Positions 35,957-43,417 of a DNA stretch of 64,000 nt are shown in pieces. A model generated the notes under the pieces. That model did no database searches and was not told the origin of the DNA. It saw only the letters and a program-made list of their open reading frames with translations. How positions within the stretch are numbered: the stretch's first letter is position 1; every line of letters begins with the position of its first letter. The translations under genes and the position numbers were made by a program. This DNA is from Micromonospora_E sp048060115 (GTDB lineage Bacteria > Actinomycetota > Actinomycetes > Mycobacteriales > Micromonosporaceae). The stretch covers positions 62,001 through 126,000 of the forward strand of contig NZ_JBHMIM010000009.1 of NCBI RefSeq assembly GCF_048060115.1, read 5' to 3'.

Positions 35957-36066
35957 CACGTGGGGCGGTCGTCGGCGTGTCGTCGTCGGGGCTGCGTGCC
36001 GGTAGCCTTCGTCGGACGTGTCGGTTGGCTGCCGTGGTCGGTGGCCTCGGTGGGGTGGGGCTCGAC

Positions 36067-37686
36067 GTGGCGATGGTGGATGAGGTGCGGGCCGCGTCCC
36101 GGCCGGGTTCGGTGCCGGTGGTGGCCGGTGGTGCCGCGGTGGGGTTGCCGTGGGCGGTGGGGCTGGCTGTGTTGTCGGGTGTGGCGCTGCTGGTGGCGTT
36201 TCCGCCGTACGGCTGGTGGTGGGCGGCGCCGGTGGGGGTGGCGGCGTTGGCGGTGGCGGTGCACCGTCGTCGGCTGCGGGCGGGCGCCGGGTTGGGTTTC
36301 GTCGCGGGGGTGGTGTTCTTCGCACCGTTGTTGAGTTGGACGAATCTGCACACGGGGAGTCTGCCGTGGGTGTTGTTGTCGGGTTTGCAGGCCAGTTACC
36401 TGGCGTTGTTGGGGGCGGTCGCGGCTTTCGTCTCGCCAGTGGTGGATCGACGGAGGTTGGTGGCGTGGCCGCTGGTGACCGGGTTGTTGTGGGTGGGGCA
36501 GGAGGCGTTGCGGGGTCGGACCCCGTTCGGGGGTTTTCCGTGGGGGCGGTTGGCGTTCAGTCAGGGTGATTCGCCGGCGTTGCCGTGGGCTTCGGTGGGT
36601 GGGGCTCCGCTGGTGACGTTCGTGGTGGCGGTCTGCGGTGGGGTGTTGGCGGCGGCGATGTGGCGGCGGTGGCGGTGGCGGTGGGGGCCGGGGTTGGTGC
36701 CGGCGGTCGGCGGGATGCTCGTCGCGGCGGGTCTGTTGGCGGTGGGTGCGTTGGTTCCCCTCGGTGGCGGGTCGTCGGGGTCGGTCACGGTGGCGATCGT
36801 GCAGGGCAATGTGCCGCGGATGGGGTTGGACTTCAACGCGCAGCGGCGGGCGGTGCTGGACAACCATGTGCAGGGAACGCTGCGGTTGGCGTCTCGGGTG
36901 GCGGCGGGTGAGGTGCCGGCGCCGGACCTGGTGGTGTGGCCGGAGAACGCCAGTGACGTGGATCCGTTGCAGGACGCCCAGGCGGCGGCGAGCATCGACG
37001 AGGCGGCGACGGCGATCGGGGTGCCGATCCTGGTGGGGGCGTTGTCGTACGGTCCGGCGGCCGGTGAGGTACGTAACGTGAGCCTGGTGTGGGAGCCGGG
37101 TTCGGCGGGCGATGTCGAGCAGGTGTATGTGAAGCGGCATCCGGTGCCGTTCGCGGAGTATGTGCCGATGCGGCGGCTGGCGCGTATGGTCACGAAACAG
37201 GTGGATCTGGTCCGGGCCGACTTTGTCGCTGGTTCGTCGCCGGGTGTATTGCGGCTGGGGTCGGTGTCGGTCAGCGGCATCATCTGTTTCGAGGTGGCAT
37301 ACGACGGTCTGGTTCGGGACACGGTGACCGGTGGCGCGCAGGTGTTGGCGGTGCAGACCAACAACGCGACGTTCGATGTGGCGGAGGCTGGTCAGCAGTT
37401 GGCGATGGTGCGGTTGCGGGCGGTGGAGCATGGCCGGGACGGTCTGATGGTGTCAACCGTTGGCATATCGGCGTTTGTCGATCAGAATGGGCGGGTGTCG
37501 CAGCCGACCGAGTTCAACACCGCGGCTGCCGTGGTGAGTGAGTTGGAGCTGGGGGCGACGCGTACTCTTGCGACTCGGGCAGGTGTCTGGCCCGAGATGG
37601 TGTTGGTGGTTCTCGCCGGCGCTGTCGTCGCTGTGGCGGTATGGCTGCGGCGGCGGGTGGCCGGCTCAGTTACGGAGGCACGGTGA
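36067..37686 (+). CDS. lnt: Apolipoprotein N-acyltransferase Lnt
   Basis: Adds the third acyl chain to lipoproteins at the membrane. About 540 residues: some seven or eight hydrophobic helices in the first 220, then a nitrilase-type domain. The catalytic triad is visible as Glu in VVWPENASDVDP, Lys in VYVKRHPVPFAEYVPMR and Cys in GIICFEVAYDG. Start GTG 36067 or ATG 36073, both after GGTGGGG; the frame is open further up but that overlaps the terminator. TAGCCT at 36003-36008 is a possible -10 box. Overlaps ppm1 by 4 bp. Confidence 0.93.
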   Translation: MAMVDEVRAASRPGSVPVVAGGAAVGLPWAVGLAVLSGVALLVAFPPYGWWWAAPVGVAALAVAVHRRRLRAGAGLGFVAGVVFFAPLLSWTNLHTGSLPWVLLSGLQASYLALLGAVAAFVSPVVDRRRLVAWPLVTGLLWVGQEALRGRTPFGGFPWGRLAFSQGDSPALPWASVGGAPLVTFVVAVCGGVLAAAMWRRWRWRWGPGLVPAVGGMLVAAGLLAVGALVPLGGGSSGSVTVAIVQGNVPRMGLDFNAQRRAVLDNHVQGTLRLASRVAAGEVPAPDLVVWPENASDVDPLQDAQAAASIDEAATAIGVPILVGALSYGPAAGEVRNVSLVWEPGSAGDVEQVYVKRHPVPFAEYVPMRRLARMVTKQVDLVRADFVAGSSPGVLRLGSVSVSGIICFEVAYDGLVRDTVTGGAQVLAVQTNNATFDVAEAGQQLAMVRLRAVEHGRDGLMVSTVGISAFVDQNGRVSQPTEFNTAAAVVSELELGATRTLATRAGVWPEMVLVVLAGAVVAVAVWLRRRVAGSVTEAR

Positions 37687-38486
37687 GCGAGGCAGTGTCG
37701 GCGGGCGACGGAGCGGAGGGCTACCCGGGGGTCCGTCGGGTGCTGGTGGTGATCCCCACCTACAACGAGGCGGACAACGTTCGGTCGATCACCGAGCGGG
37801 TCCGTGCTGCGGTGCCGCAGGCCGACGTGCTGATCGCCGACGACAACTCACCGGACGGGACGGGAGCGCTGGCGGACGAGCTGGCTGCCGCCGATGGTCA
37901 GGTCTTCGTGTTGCACCGGCCGGGTAAGCAGGGTCTGGGTGCGGCGTACGTGGCGGGCTTCGGCTGGGCGGGGCAGCGCGGCTATGACGCGGTGGTGGAG
38001 ATGGACGCCGACGGGTCGCATGCGCCTGAGCAGTTGCCACGGCTGTTGGATGCGGCTCGTGGGGCCGACGTGGTGATCGGGTCGCGGTGGGTCTCCGGCG
38101 GTGAGGTGCTGAACTGGCCGCGGCACCGGTGGCTGGTGTCACAGTGCGGCAATCTGTACACGCGGCTGGCGCTCGGGATGCCGGTGCGTGATGCGACGGG
38201 CGGGTACCGGGTGTACCGGCTCGCCGTCCTCGACAAGATCGACTACGCGAGCGTGTCGTCGCAGGGCTATTCGTTCCAGGTGGAGTTGACCTGGCGGGCG
38301 TACCGCGAGGGTTTCCGGATCGTCGAGGTCCCGATCACGTTCGCGGAGCGGGAGCAGGGTGCCAGCAAGATGAACGCCTCGATCGTGCGTGAGGCGCTGT
38401 GGCGGGTGACCGTCTGGGGGGTTCGGGCCCGCCGTGACGGGCTGACCGGTCGGCGGCGGGACACGTCGGCGGCGCGCTGGCCGTGA
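37683..38486 (+). CDS. ppm1: Polyprenol monophosphomannose synthase Ppm1
   Basis: Family 2 glycosyltransferase (267 residues) making polyprenyl-phosphate mannose for lipoglycans and protein O-mannosylation. VVIPTYNEADNVRSI is the nucleotide-binding start, VEMDADGSHAPEQLP the DxD metal motif, and FAEREQGASKMN the family C-terminal signature. It has no membrane helices of its own. In M. tuberculosis this domain is fused to an Lnt domain; here the two are separate but overlapping genes. Confidence 0.93.
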   Translation: MSEAVSAGDGAEGYPGVRRVLVVIPTYNEADNVRSITERVRAAVPQADVLIADDNSPDGTGALADELAAADGQVFVLHRPGKQGLGAAYVAGFGWAGQRGYDAVVEMDADGSHAPEQLPRLLDAARGADVVIGSRWVSGGEVLNWPRHRWLVSQCGNLYTRLALGMPVRDATGGYRVYRLAVLDKIDYASVSSQGYSFQVELTWRAYREGFRIVEVPITFAEREQGASKMNASIVREALWRVTVWGVRARRDGLTGRRRDTSAARWP

Positions 38487-38543
38487 CGGCGGGCCGTGTC
38501 ACACTTGGACAGGTGAGGCCACGCCACGTATGCGGGAGGTGAC

Positions 38544-39080
38544 ATGCGCCGGGGAGTGCGGTTGATCCCGCTGGCGCTGGCGGCGGGGCTGGCGCTGGAG
38601 ATCGTCGTTTTCGTGCTGTTGGTACAGCAGATCGGCATCGGTTGGGCGGCGCTGCTGGTGTTGGTGGCGTCGCTGGCCGGGATGATGCTGCTGCGGCGTG
38701 AGGGGATGCGTGCTTGGCGTAGTTTCCGGGCGGCGGCCCAGGCCGGGCGACCGCCGGGTGAGCAGGTCAGCGACGGACTGCTGGGCTTGGTCGCCGGGTT
38801 GATGTTGGCGATTCCGGGCCTGGTCAGCGGGGTGTTCGGCACGGTGCTGGCGGTGCCGCCGGTGCGCCGGCTGGTGCGGCGACGTATTCAGGTGGCGGCG
38901 GAGCGCCGGATGCCGTCGTCGATGGCAGGTGACGTGTTCGGGCCGCGACGGGTGCGGGTGTACCCACCATCGGGGCGGGCCGCCGCGGCGGATGCTGACG
39001 GTACCGCCGATGCCGGCTCGGCGGCGGGATCGCCCGGTGCCGGTTCGGCCATCGAAGGGGAGATCGTCGACCCCCGGTGA
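38544..39080 (+). CDS. fxsA: FxsA family membrane protein
   Basis: 178 residues with two clear N-terminal helices (ALAAGLALEIVVFVLLV and GWAALLVLVASLAGMMLL), a conserved basic turn and a third hydrophobic stretch (GLMLAIPGLVSGVFG). FxsA proteins relieve phage exclusion in E. coli when overproduced; the normal role is unknown. GGGAGGTG precedes the ATG. It is followed by a strong terminator; the ppm1-fxsA-rbpA neighbourhood is conserved in actinobacteria. Confidence 0.88.
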   Translation: MRRGVRLIPLALAAGLALEIVVFVLLVQQIGIGWAALLVLVASLAGMMLLRREGMRAWRSFRAAAQAGRPPGEQVSDGLLGLVAGLMLAIPGLVSGVFGTVLAVPPVRRLVRRRIQVAAERRMPSSMAGDVFGPRRVRVYPPSGRAAAADADGTADAGSAAGSPGAGSAIEGEIVDPR

Positions 39081-39095
39081 TTCTTGGGCTGACAT

Positions 39096-39136
39096 CACAG
39101 GACCCTGACAGCCGAGATGGCCGTCAGGGTCCTGTG
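39096..39136. terminator. Strong hairpin between fxsA and convergent rbpA
   Basis: 14-bp perfect arms CACAGGACCCTGAC/GTCAGGGTCCTGTG with a 13-nt loop, followed by TCCGTTTC. Placed to end fxsA and, on the other strand, rbpA. Confidence 0.75.
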
Positions 39137-39194
39137 TCCGTTTCGGGACGTCTGCGTGCCGTTCATCATGGGCGCAGAGCCTTGGCGGCGAGGT

Positions 39195-39536
39195 TCACAC
39201 ACCGCCGCGGCGGTTGCGGACCTCCTGCAGGCGTTCGGCGAGGATGTCCTCGAGTTCGGCGATGGACCGCCGCTCCAGCAGCATGTCCCAGTGGGTGCGC
39301 GGAGGTTTGGCCTTCTTCTGCTCTGGTTCGCTGCCGTCGACCAGCCGCGCGACGCTGCCGTCGAACTTGCATTCCCAGGTCACCGGGACCTCAGCGTCGA
39401 CGGCGAACGGGACCTCGAACTGGTGGCCCTTGGCGCAGAGGTACTCGCGGGTCTGGCGCGGCGCGAGCTCCGTGTTGCGGTCGGACTCGTAGCTGACTGC
39501 TCCCAGACGGCTTCCGCGCAGCATGCGCTCGCCCAT
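39195..39536 (-). CDS. rbpA: RNA polymerase-binding protein RbpA
   Basis: Actinobacterial transcription factor (113 residues) that binds the RNA polymerase and principal sigma factor and stabilises the open complex; it also affects rifampicin tolerance. It starts MGERMLRGSRLGAVSYESDR; the zinc-ribbon-like core contains CAKGHQFEVPF and WECKFDG, and the sigma-interacting domain is the C-terminal helix (RRSIAELEDILAERLQEV). GGGGAAAG lies before ATG. Confidence 0.96.
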   Translation of the reverse strand: MGERMLRGSRLGAVSYESDRNTELAPRQTREYLCAKGHQFEVPFAVDAEVPVTWECKFDGSVARLVDGSEPEQKKAKPPRTHWDMLLERRSIAELEDILAERLQEVRNRRGGV

Positions 39537-39577
39537 GATCGGCTTTCCCCTCGGTCGTGGTGCTGGTCTTCAGGTGT

Positions 39578-39604
39578 AACGATGAGCGCGGGGTGGTCGA
39601 TTCC
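39578..39604 (-). promoter_or_regulatory. SigR-type (disulfide-stress) promoter of rbpA
   Basis: On the minus strand GGAAT (39604-39600) and GTT (39580-39578) are 19 bases apart, fitting the SigR consensus GGAAT-N18/19-GTT. Streptomyces rbpA is a known SigR target. Confidence 0.6.
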
Positions 39605-39693
39605 CGCAGTCGGTGGCGCTGCCCGGCGACAGTGCGCCAGGGCTGGACGTATGCGAGCGTATCCGGCCGATGCCCGCTGATGCCGTGCCACCT

Positions 39694-39711
39694 GACGGTG
39701 GTACCACCGTC
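39694..39711. terminator. 18-bp perfect palindrome upstream of rbpA
   Basis: GACGGTGGTACCACCGTC, 65 bp past the stop of the minus-strand coiled-coil gene. Without a T-run it may be a weak terminator or an operator site. Confidence 0.35.
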
Positions 39712-39775
39712 GTCCCGGTGAAACGTCGTGTTAACGAAGTTTGGCACACCGACGCCCGGGCGGGTGCGATGTAGG

Positions 39776-40903
39776 TCACTGTCCGGCCGGGGTGGTCGAG
39801 CCTGGCGGGTGGTGAGTGCCGGCGCTGCTGCTGAGTGCGGCGACGGCGGTGGCGAGGTCGCCGACCTGGCGGGACAGTTCGGCGGTACGGGTCAGGGCGG
39901 CGTCCCGTTCCGCTCGGACGGCGTCGAGCGCGGCTGTCAACTCGACGATCCTGGCCTGGCACTGATCGGCCTGCCGGGTCGCTGTGTCGGCGGCCGCCCG
40001 GGCCTGGACGATGTCGGCGCGGGCGGTGTCGGCGTACCGCTGCGACTGCTCGGCGTCGGCCCTGGTGCGCTGCAGTTCGGCGCGTAGCGCGTCGGCCTGG
40101 CCGTGCGCGGCGTCGGCGTCGGCGGCCGCCTGGTCGGCCCGGGACTGTGCGAGGCGCCGCTGGTGCTCGGCCTGTTCCCGTACCGCGTCGGCGGCCTCGG
40201 CGGCGGCGGTGGCATCAGTGACGGCTACCCGGGCGGCGGCGATGTCGCGGGTCAGCTCGTCGATCATCCGGCGGTCCTCGTCGCGTCGCGTCCGCGCAGT
40301 CTCCAGTTCGGCGCGGGCGGCGTCGCGATCCGCTTCGGCCTGCTGTCGCAGCGCGTCGGCGGTGCCGGCGCGCTGGTCGGCGGCGACCTGTCCGGCCTGC
40401 GCCGCGTCGGCCTGACGACGGGCGGCCTGTGCGGCCTCGGCGGCGGCGTGGGCCCGTGCCTCGGCGGCCGCTGCCTCGGCGGCGGCCGCCGAGGCAGCCT
40501 GGTGGGCGCGGGCGGCGGCTGCCGTGGCGGTGTCGGCGGCCTGGCGGGCCTCGTCGCGTTCAGTCTGGGCGCCGGCGAGGGTCGCTGCGGCTTCGGCCCG
40601 GACCTCGGCGATGCTGCGTTCCACGCCGGCGGGGGAGAGTTCGGCGTGCAGCGTCTCGGCGAGGGTGCCGACCATCTGGTCGAGCCGGTCGACGAGTTCC
40701 CAGCTGCGGGCGACCTGCCCGGCGAGACCGGGTGCGTCGCGTCGGCGCATCCGGTTGGCGCGCGACGCCCGCTGGCAGGCACCGTCGTTGTCCCGGCAGT
40801 AGCGGAAGGGTCGGCCGGCCGCGGCCCGCTGCGGCACCGGCGTGCCGCAGTGTGCGCAGGGCCGGGTCGCGTGGTCGGGGGCCGGAAGCGGCGGGGTGTC
40901 CAT
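39776..40903 (-). CDS. Zinc-ribbon plus alanine-rich coiled-coil protein
   Basis: 375 residues, unknown function. Residues 15-45 carry a possible zinc site (CAHCGTPVPQ, then YCRDNDGAC) followed by a basic RASRANRMRRRD patch that could contact nucleic acid. From about residue 60 to 360 the chain is almost unbroken coiled coil, very rich in Ala, Glu, Arg, Gln and Asp. There is no signal peptide or membrane helix. The layout recalls DNA-bound structural proteins or plasmid/phage KfrA-like proteins, but I cannot assign a family. Monocistronic, with a 239-bp gap to rbpA. Confidence 0.75.
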   Translation of the reverse strand: MDTPPLPAPDHATRPCAHCGTPVPQRAAAGRPFRYCRDNDGACQRASRANRMRRRDAPGLAGQVARSWELVDRLDQMVGTLAETLHAELSPAGVERSIAEVRAEAAATLAGAQTERDEARQAADTATAAAARAHQAASAAAAEAAAAEARAHAAAEAAQAARRQADAAQAGQVAADQRAGTADALRQQAEADRDAARAELETARTRRDEDRRMIDELTRDIAAARVAVTDATAAAEAADAVREQAEHQRRLAQSRADQAAADADAAHGQADALRAELQRTRADAEQSQRYADTARADIVQARAAADTATRQADQCQARIVELTAALDAVRAERDAALTRTAELSRQVGDLATAVAALSSSAGTHHPPGSTTPAGQ

Positions 40904-40943
40904 CGCCGCGCAAGTGTAGTGGTCGGTCCCAGGAGCACTTGGC

Positions 40944-41051
40944 GTGGCCGGACCCGTGGAGGATGTTCTCCACGACCGCGAGCTGCCGTACGTCGAGAAG
41001 ATCGACGGTCAGCTCCTCGCGGAGTTCGCGAGGGTCGCCGGCGTGAAGTGA
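40944..41051 (+). CDS. Possible 35-residue peptide or gene remnant
   Basis: GTG at 40944 lies eight bases after AGGAG; an in-frame stop at 40917 closes it upstream and TGA at 41049 ends it. The product includes HDRELPYVEKIDGQLL and AEFARVAGVK, protein-like in composition. It could be a true small peptide or the tail of a lost gene. It fills the gap between two minus-strand genes. Confidence 0.35.
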   Translation: MAGPVEDVLHDRELPYVEKIDGQLLAEFARVAGVK

Positions 41052-41085
41052 CTCTGGCGGGAGCGGCCCGTGCCCTGGAGCGCCC

Positions 41086-41946
41086 TCACCCGGCACCCAA
41101 GGCGGCGACGAAGTGTCCGAGCGCGTCCGCCGACGCCTGCGGCAGGAACAGGGAGGGCTCCACCAGTTCCAACTCCAGGACGCGTGGCAGGCCCTGGTCG
41201 TCGCGTACGAGATCGACACGGGCGTAGAGCGGAACGCCGAACCGGGCCGCCACGACGTCGACGGCCTTCTGGGCTACCACGATCTGTTCGGCGTCGGCAA
41301 CGTGTGGTGCGTTGGTCTCATCCGCGAACAGGTCGTCGATCGTGCCGGCGCGGGGCAGCACCACCCGTTTGTTCGCAGCGTGGCTGTACCTGCCGGCGAA
41401 GAAGACGAGCGGCCATTCGCCGTCGATGGCCACCGAGCTCAGTAGTGGCTGGACCAGCACGCTGACACCGGCCTTCTGTAATCTGCGCACGTGTACGCGC
41501 GCCATGTCGTGCTGGGTCGGCCCGTACGAGGCAACGCCGCGGCTGCCCGCGCCGACCGCCGGCTTCACCACGAAGTCCCCGACGGGAAAGTGTGGACGGT
41601 CTCCCGGCTCCATGAACGTGGTTTCCGTGACGGGTACGCCGGCCCGGTCGAGGTCGGCGAGGTAGCGCTTGTCCAGGTTCCACCGCAGCATCGGTGACGG
41701 GTTGCGGAGGTCCGTCACCTGTTCCACGGTCTCCAGCCAGGTCAGGAACTGTCCGAGCCGCTGGGCGTAGTCCCAGGTCGAACGCACAACGGTCCGGTCG
41801 TAGTCGGCCCACCGCACAGCGGGGTCGTCCCACACCACCACATCAACGGCGATTCCTGCGCGCTGCAGCGCGGGCACGGCCAGCGGTTCGTCGGCGTCGC
41901 GTCCACGAGCATCCCGAGCGGAGACCCACGCCAGCCGAGTGGTCAC
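41086..41946 (-). CDS. ATP-grasp ligase (RimK/glutathione-synthase-like)
   Basis: 286 residues from GTG 41946 (VTTRLAWVSARDARGRD); an upstream in-frame start at 42018 would add 24 residues with no family likeness. The ATP-grasp fold is seen in VVRSTWDYAQR, DFVVKPAVGAGSRGV (ATP-binding Lys and flexible loop), LVQPLLSSV and YARVDLVRD, with metal-binding ELELVEPSLF. Such enzymes join a carboxylate to an amine; homologues include the cycloserine enzyme DcsG. Substrate unknown and no pathway partners lie beside it. Confidence 0.82.
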   Translation of the reverse strand: MTTRLAWVSARDARGRDADEPLAVPALQRAGIAVDVVVWDDPAVRWADYDRTVVRSTWDYAQRLGQFLTWLETVEQVTDLRNPSPMLRWNLDKRYLADLDRAGVPVTETTFMEPGDRPHFPVGDFVVKPAVGAGSRGVASYGPTQHDMARVHVRRLQKAGVSVLVQPLLSSVAIDGEWPLVFFAGRYSHAANKRVVLPRAGTIDDLFADETNAPHVADAEQIVVAQKAVDVVAARFGVPLYARVDLVRDDQGLPRVLELELVEPSLFLPQASADALGHFVAALGAG

Positions 41947-42016
41947 GACCCTGATCTTACGAGGCGGGCAAAGCTCGCGGGGGACCTCCTGCCGTACCGG
42001 GAACCCCACCGACGCC

Positions 42017-42052
42017 AATTATCGTATTGTCGTAAATGACAATACGATAATT
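42017..42052. promoter_or_regulatory. AT-rich 15-bp inverted repeat (operator candidate)
   Basis: Perfect arms AATTATCGTATTGTC and GACAATACGATAATT with a 6-nt spacer. It is extremely AT-rich for this genome and lies between the divergent ATP-grasp and endonuclease genes, 70 and 83 bp from their starts. TATGGT (42123-42128) seven bases before the endonuclease GTG may be its -10 box. Confidence 0.7.
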
Positions 42053-42134
42053 ATCCGGACCGCGTGGCCCGCCTAGGTTCGAACACCATAATGACAGTTA
42101 TGTGACAACAACACACTAGCTGTATGGTGTAGTC

Positions 42135-42569
42135 GTGGGTGACGACCAGGTGCTCTGCCGGAAGTGCGGGGAGACGAAGCCGCGCAAGGCCTTCTACGAC
42201 CAGCTGCACTCGGCACTGCCCCGCAGGCCGTGCAAGGCCTGCATCTCGACGTACAAGCGTGATCGCTACGCGGTCACGGACGGCGACCGCGTCTCACACG
42301 CGCAGGTCCTGCGCGAGAAGTACGACCTGACATCCGCGCGGTACGAGACGATGCTGGCCGAGCAGCAGGGGCGGTGCGCGATCTGCGGTCAGCTGGAGAC
42401 CGCCCGTGGGCGTGGCGGGGCACCTCGGCGCCTGGCAGTGGACCACGACAAGCGCAGCGGAGCCGTCCGGCGGTTGCTCTGTCACCGCTGCAACCTGGTG
42501 ACGTCGGCGGTCGAGGAGAATCCAGCCCTGTTGGACAAGGTGCGGGCATATCTGCAAGAGCACGCTTGA
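42135..42569 (+). CDS. Endonuclease VII-like HNH-type protein with N-terminal zinc ribbon
   Basis: 144 residues. The N-terminal CRKCGETKPRKAF...CKAC is a four-cysteine zinc ribbon. The C-terminal half matches phage recombination endonuclease VII: QGRCAICGQ, LAVDHDKRSG (catalytic DHD) and LLCHRCNLV supply the second zinc knuckle and active site. Such nucleases cut DNA junctions and are usually phage-borne, so mobile origin is likely. GTG at 42135 seems leaderless. Confidence 0.82.
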   Translation: MGDDQVLCRKCGETKPRKAFYDQLHSALPRRPCKACISTYKRDRYAVTDGDRVSHAQVLREKYDLTSARYETMLAEQQGRCAICGQLETARGRGGAPRRLAVDHDKRSGAVRRLLCHRCNLVTSAVEENPALLDKVRAYLQEHA

Positions 42570-42683
42570 CGTCCTGGCGGCGGCGATGAGCGCGCCACCG
42601 ACCGGGAGCTGACGACTCGCGCCACCACCACCACGGCCGGTAACCGGTTGCCCAGCCGTGGCGGACGGGCGCAGGATCGCGCA

Positions 42684-43417
42684 ATGTCGATGAAAACGTT
42701 CGACGAGCTGATCGCCGAGGGGTCGGCCGTACCGGTGGACGGATGGGACTTCTCCTGGTTCACCGGCCGGGCCACCGAACAGCGGCCACCCTGGGGGTAC
42801 GCGGACCTGTTGGGCCGTCAAATGGCCGGTGCCCGGCGGGCGGTGGATCTGCAGACCGGCGGCGGCGAGGTGCTGGCCGGCATCGCGTCGGCACCGCTGC
42901 TGCTGGTGGCGACCGAGGGCTGGCCGCCGAACGCGGCGCTCGGCGGCCGGGTGCTCCGCAGCGCCGAGGACGCCGATCTGCCGTTCGTCGACGGCTGTTT
43001 TGACCTGGTGACCAGCCGGCATCCGACCGTGGTGCGCTGGCCGGAGGTGGCCCGGGTGCTGGCGCCCGGCGGCACGTACCTGTCCCAGCAGGTCGGCCCG
43101 GACTCGGTGGGTGAGTTGCGGGACTTCCTGACCGGTCCGCAGCCGGTCCGCGACGACCAGCGACCGGAGTGGATCCGCGCGGCGGCGACCGGCGCCGGGC
43201 TGCGGGTCGTCGACCTGCGGCCACCACGCTACGGATGGAGTTCTTCGACATCGCCGCGGTGGTCGTGTTCCTGCGCAAGGTGGTCTGGACGGTGCCGGGG
43301 TTCACCGTCGAACGGTTCCGGGACCGGTTGGCGGCGCTGCATCGGCGGATCGCAACGGACGGGGTCTTCGTGGCGCACGCGCGTCGGGTGCTCGTACAGG
43401 CCTGCCGACCTCGCTGA
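42684..43417 (+). pseudogene. SAM-dependent methyltransferase, frameshifted
   Basis: Class I methyltransferase of about 245 residues if repaired. The first frame runs MSMKTFDELIAEG through AVDLQTGGGEVLAGI (SAM loop) and VLAPGGTYLSQQVG to VVDLRPP. Near 43222-43233 homology jumps to another frame: LRMEFFDIAAVVVFLRKVVW to the TGA at 43415. One base appears lost. CAGGAT six bases before the ATG suggests that its promoter is intact. A sequencing error would give the same picture. Confidence 0.75.

Noticed and set aside
34155..37431. Long minus-strand frames opposite mutL and lnt
   Set aside because: Proline/arginine-rich shadows of well-supported plus-strand genes.
42065..42085. tRNA 3' end suggested by CTAGGTTCGAACACC
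   Set aside because: No matching acceptor, D or anticodon stems upstream; chance match to the T-loop consensus.
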